Part shown: positions 20,499 to 23,140 of the stretch, in pieces
How the letters are laid out: the number at the start of each line of letters is the position of its first letter
Numbering within the stretch: position 1 is the first letter of the stretch
Source: an uncultured Raoultella sp.
GTDB taxonomy: Bacteria; Pseudomonadota; Gammaproteobacteria; Enterobacterales; Enterobacteriaceae
Length of the DNA stretch: 23,140 nucleotides
Reading direction: 5' to 3'
NCBI GenBank assembly: GCA_900759445.1
Contig: CAAEVH010000074.1
Span: 1 to 23,140 of the forward strand
Translations under genes and position numbers: made by a program
The notes under the pieces: generated by a model
Databases searched by the model: none
Seen by the model: only the letters and a program-made list of their open reading frames with translations
Told to the model about the DNA's origin: nothing

Positions 20499-20897
20499 TC
20501 AGTCGCGTTTTGCACCACCGCGCAGCAGGCCGGATGCGCCTTCAGAATAATCGCGCGGCATCTGGACCGGTGCCTGATCGTTGCCGGCTTCTGATTCCGC
20601 CAGACGATTGCGGAACGGGTTTGCGTCCGCCATGGTATCCGGCAGCAGACTGCTGGAGCTTTTTGCCATGTGCTGATACAGCTGGCGATAATCATCGGCC
20701 ATGTTATCCAGCAGTTCAGCGCTGCGGGCAAAATGACTGACCAGCTCTTCACGATACTCTTCAAGCTCTGTTTTATTCTTTTCCAGTTCGAACTGCAGCG
20801 CCTGTTGTTGACGTAATTTGCGGTTGCCAAAACGCATGGCGACGGCACCGATGATGATACCGACAACTAGCCCAATTAGCGCATATTCCCAGGTCAT
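20499..20897 (-). CDS. zapG: Membrane coiled-coil envelope protein ZapG (YhcB)
   Basis: YhcB, also called ZapG, is a DUF1043 inner-membrane protein of gammaproteobacteria. Its loss in E. coli disturbs cell shape, envelope biogenesis and division, and it is reported to contact elongasome and divisome proteins. The 132-residue product has one N-terminal membrane helix (MTWEYALIGLVVGIIIGAVA), then a basic patch (RFGNRKLRQQQ) and a long coiled coil at about 30-85. A conserved Pro/Gly-rich tail follows (ANPFRNRLAESE, VQMPRDYSEGASGLL). ATG 20897 lies 6 bases after GGGAG; the upstream ATG at 20903 touches that site and is rejected. It is divergent from zapE, with 190 bases between starts. Confidence 0.94.
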   Translation of the reverse strand: MTWEYALIGLVVGIIIGAVAMRFGNRKLRQQQALQFELEKNKTELEEYREELVSHFARSAELLDNMADDYRQLYQHMAKSSSSLLPDTMADANPFRNRLAESEAGNDQAPVQMPRDYSEGASGLLRGGAKRD

Positions 20898-20966
20898 GTA
20901 CATCTCCCGTTGTTTTGTGGTTCCGTAGGGTGGCTGTAAGGCTCTCCGCCTGCGCCCGATAGTGCC

Positions 20967-21010
20967 ACTATAACCGCTAATTCCACAGAAGTGGAATCCT
21001 GGCGTATCAT
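20967..21010. promoter_or_regulatory. Candidate divergent zapG/zapE promoters sharing a palindrome
   Basis: ATTCCAC (20980-20986), AGAA and GTGGAAT (20991-20997) form a perfect inverted repeat. On the plus strand TTCCAC (20981-20986) lies 18 bases before TATCAT (21005-21010). On the minus strand TTCCAC (20996-20991) lies 18 bases before TATAGT (20972-20967). Each arm could thus serve as a -35 for one direction. The geometry is seen; promoter use is inferred. Confidence 0.45.
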
Positions 21011-21087
21011 CGCGTAGTGTAGAACGGCCTTTTTTTCGTCAATCGTGAGCTTCAGCATTACGGTTTTCAAGGAATAACAATTAGATC

Positions 21088-22215
21088 ATGCAAAGCCTGT
21101 CCCCAACATCGCGTTACCTTTTAGCTCTCAAAGAGGGCAGCCATCAACCTGACGACGTCCAGCAAGAAGCGGTAAGCCGCCTCGATACTATCTATCATGA
21201 ACTGCAGAATAAACCTGTTCCGGCGCCGCAAAGCAGCGGCCTGCGGGCAAAATTCGGCAAGCTGCTGGGTAAGCGTGAACCTGCCGTCGAGACGGCTGCC
21301 GTACGTGGCCTCTATATGTGGGGGGGCGTCGGGCGAGGGAAAACCTGGCTGATGGACCTTTTTTATCATAGCCTGCCTGGCGATCGTAAGCAGCGCCTGC
21401 ACTTCCATCGCTTCATGCTGCGCGTCCATGAAGAGCTGGTGGCCCTGCAGGGGCACAGCGACCCGCTGGAAATCCTCGCCGACCGCTTCAAGGCGGAAAC
21501 CGACGTTCTCTGTTTCGATGAGTTTTTTGTCTCCGATATTACTGACGCCATGCTACTGGGCGGCCTGATGAAAGCCCTGTTCGCACGTGGCATCACGCTG
21601 GTGGCCACCTCGAACATCCCGCCAGATGAGCTCTATCGCAACGGCCTGCAGCGCGCCCGCTTCCTGCCCGCGATCGATGCGATTAAACAGCATTGCGACA
21701 TTATGAATGTGGACGCGGGCATTGATTACCGCCTGCGCACGCTGACGCAGGCCCACCTTTGGCTGTCGCCGCTCGATGCGCAGACGCAGCAGCAGATGGA
21801 TAAACTATGGCTGGCATTAGCGGGTGCGAAACGCGAGCAGACGCCGACGCTGGAAATTAACCATCGACCGCTCCCGACATTAGGCGTCGAAAACCAGACG
21901 TTGGCGGCCTCGTTTGCCACATTGTGCGTGGACGCGCGCAGCCAGCACGATTACATCGCGCTTTCGCGCCTGTTCCATACCGTCATGTTATTTGATGTAC
22001 CGGTGATGACGACGCAGCTGGAGAGCGAAGCCCGGCGGTTTATCGCCCTGGTGGATGAGTTCTACGAGCGGCACGTTAAGCTGGTTGTCAGCGCCGCGGT
22101 GCCGCTGTATGACATTTATCAGGGAGAGCGACTGAAGTTTGAGTTTCAGCGCTGCTTATCGCGCCTGCAGGAAATGCAAAGCGAAGAGTATTTGAAACGC
22201 CCGCATATGCCTTAA
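21088..22215 (+). CDS. zapE: Cell division protein ZapE (AFG1-like ATPase)
   Basis: ZapE (YhcM) is a P-loop ATPase of the AFG1/Lace1 family. In E. coli it binds FtsZ, appears at the septum late in division and is needed under heat or low oxygen. The 375-residue product has the E. coli length. Walker A is GGVGRGKTW with K85, and Walker B is VLCFDEFFVSD with D144 and E145. A sensor-like VATSNIPPDELYRNGLQR segment with its arginines follows. The variable N-terminal linker (about 40-70) is rich in Pro, Ala and Lys. AAGGAA at 21069-21074 lies 13 bases before the ATG, a rather long spacing, but the MQSLSPTS start matches the family. The end has a weak GCGGG/CCCGC stem (22219-22234) without a T run. 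Confidence 0.96.
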   Translation: MQSLSPTSRYLLALKEGSHQPDDVQQEAVSRLDTIYHELQNKPVPAPQSSGLRAKFGKLLGKREPAVETAAVRGLYMWGGVGRGKTWLMDLFYHSLPGDRKQRLHFHRFMLRVHEELVALQGHSDPLEILADRFKAETDVLCFDEFFVSDITDAMLLGGLMKALFARGITLVATSNIPPDELYRNGLQRARFLPAIDAIKQHCDIMNVDAGIDYRLRTLTQAHLWLSPLDAQTQQQMDKLWLALAGAKREQTPTLEINHRPLPTLGVENQTLAASFATLCVDARSQHDYIALSRLFHTVMLFDVPVMTTQLESEARRFIALVDEFYERHVKLVVSAAVPLYDIYQGERLKFEFQRCLSRLQEMQSEEYLKRPHMP

Positions 22216-22308
22216 CTGGCGGGCTTTCCCCCGCGCATCCTGTTGCCAGGGCACAAGGATATCGCACGGCAACGCGCCGCCGAAAAAAGCAGGTTCAAAT
22301 CACATAAA

Positions 22309-22347
22309 GGGGTCGATCTTTGGCCCCGACTTCTCTATAATCTTGCG

Positions 22348-22352
<5 letters not shown>
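22309..22352 (+). promoter_or_regulatory. rplM-rpsI promoter
   Basis: A perfect -10 TATAAT lies at 22336-22341, with TCGATC at 22313-22318 as a weak -35 at 17 bases. The following CTTGCGACCCC is GC-rich, as in ribosomal promoters under stringent (ppGpp/DksA) control. GGGGTCG (22309-22315) and CGACCCC (22346-22352) are perfect inverted arms framing the promoter. Transcription would start near 22348. Confidence 0.75.
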
Positions 22353-22934
<582 letters not shown>

Positions 22935-22946
22935 TCGGGATTATAG

Positions 22947-23140
<194 letters not shown>

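Overview
The window is ordinary core chromosome from a member of the Enterobacteriaceae. Nearly every protein matches, from memory, its Escherichia coli counterpart in sequence and length, and the gene order is that of the E. coli mreB to rpsI neighbourhood. GC-rich third codon positions and several small differences from E. coli suggest a Klebsiella/Raoultella/Enterobacter-type relative: a shorter MreC tail, a DegS of 352 residues and a second YhcN-like gene. I cannot fix the genus without a database search. I see no prophage, insertion sequence, CRISPR array, rRNA, tRNA or integrated element, and no convincing undescribed system.

Positions 91-8674 (plus strand): mreB, mreC and mreD (cell-shape scaffold), yhdE (Maf-type nucleotide pyrophosphatase), rng (RNase G) and yhdP (AsmA-like envelope lipid-transport protein). 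These form a tight cluster with hairpins after mreB and after rng. tldD (8763-10208), a metalloprotease subunit, follows. It converges on aaeR across a strong stem-loop.

Positions 10283-14460: the LysR-type regulator aaeR is divergent from aaeX-aaeA-aaeB, an aromatic carboxylic acid efflux operon that ends in a clear terminator. The shared intergenic region holds a near-consensus CRP site. Next come yhcO (orphan barstar-like protein, plus strand) and, on the minus strand, two tandem small exported proteins of the YhcN/BhsA family. An AT-rich gap of about 350 bases follows.

Positions 15934-20897: argR (arginine repressor, minus strand, with two operator boxes over its promoter) is divergent from mdh (malate dehydrogenase). 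mdh converges on degS through a symmetrical bidirectional terminator. degS and its upstream neighbour degQ are envelope serine proteases, and upstream of them is zapG/yhcB, a small membrane coiled-coil protein.

Positions 21088-23140: zapE (division-associated P-loop ATPase) is divergent from zapG. It is followed by a strong promoter and a long structured leader for rplM-rpsI (ribosomal proteins L13 and S9). rpsI runs off the right edge.

The second-look items are mostly regulatory DNA: a divergent promoter pair apparently sharing one palindrome for both -35 elements, a palindrome in place of a ribosome binding site before degS, structured elements in the argR-mdh gap, the tandem yhcN duplication and the rplM leader. 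Comparisons with E. coli are from memory; no alignment or search was run.
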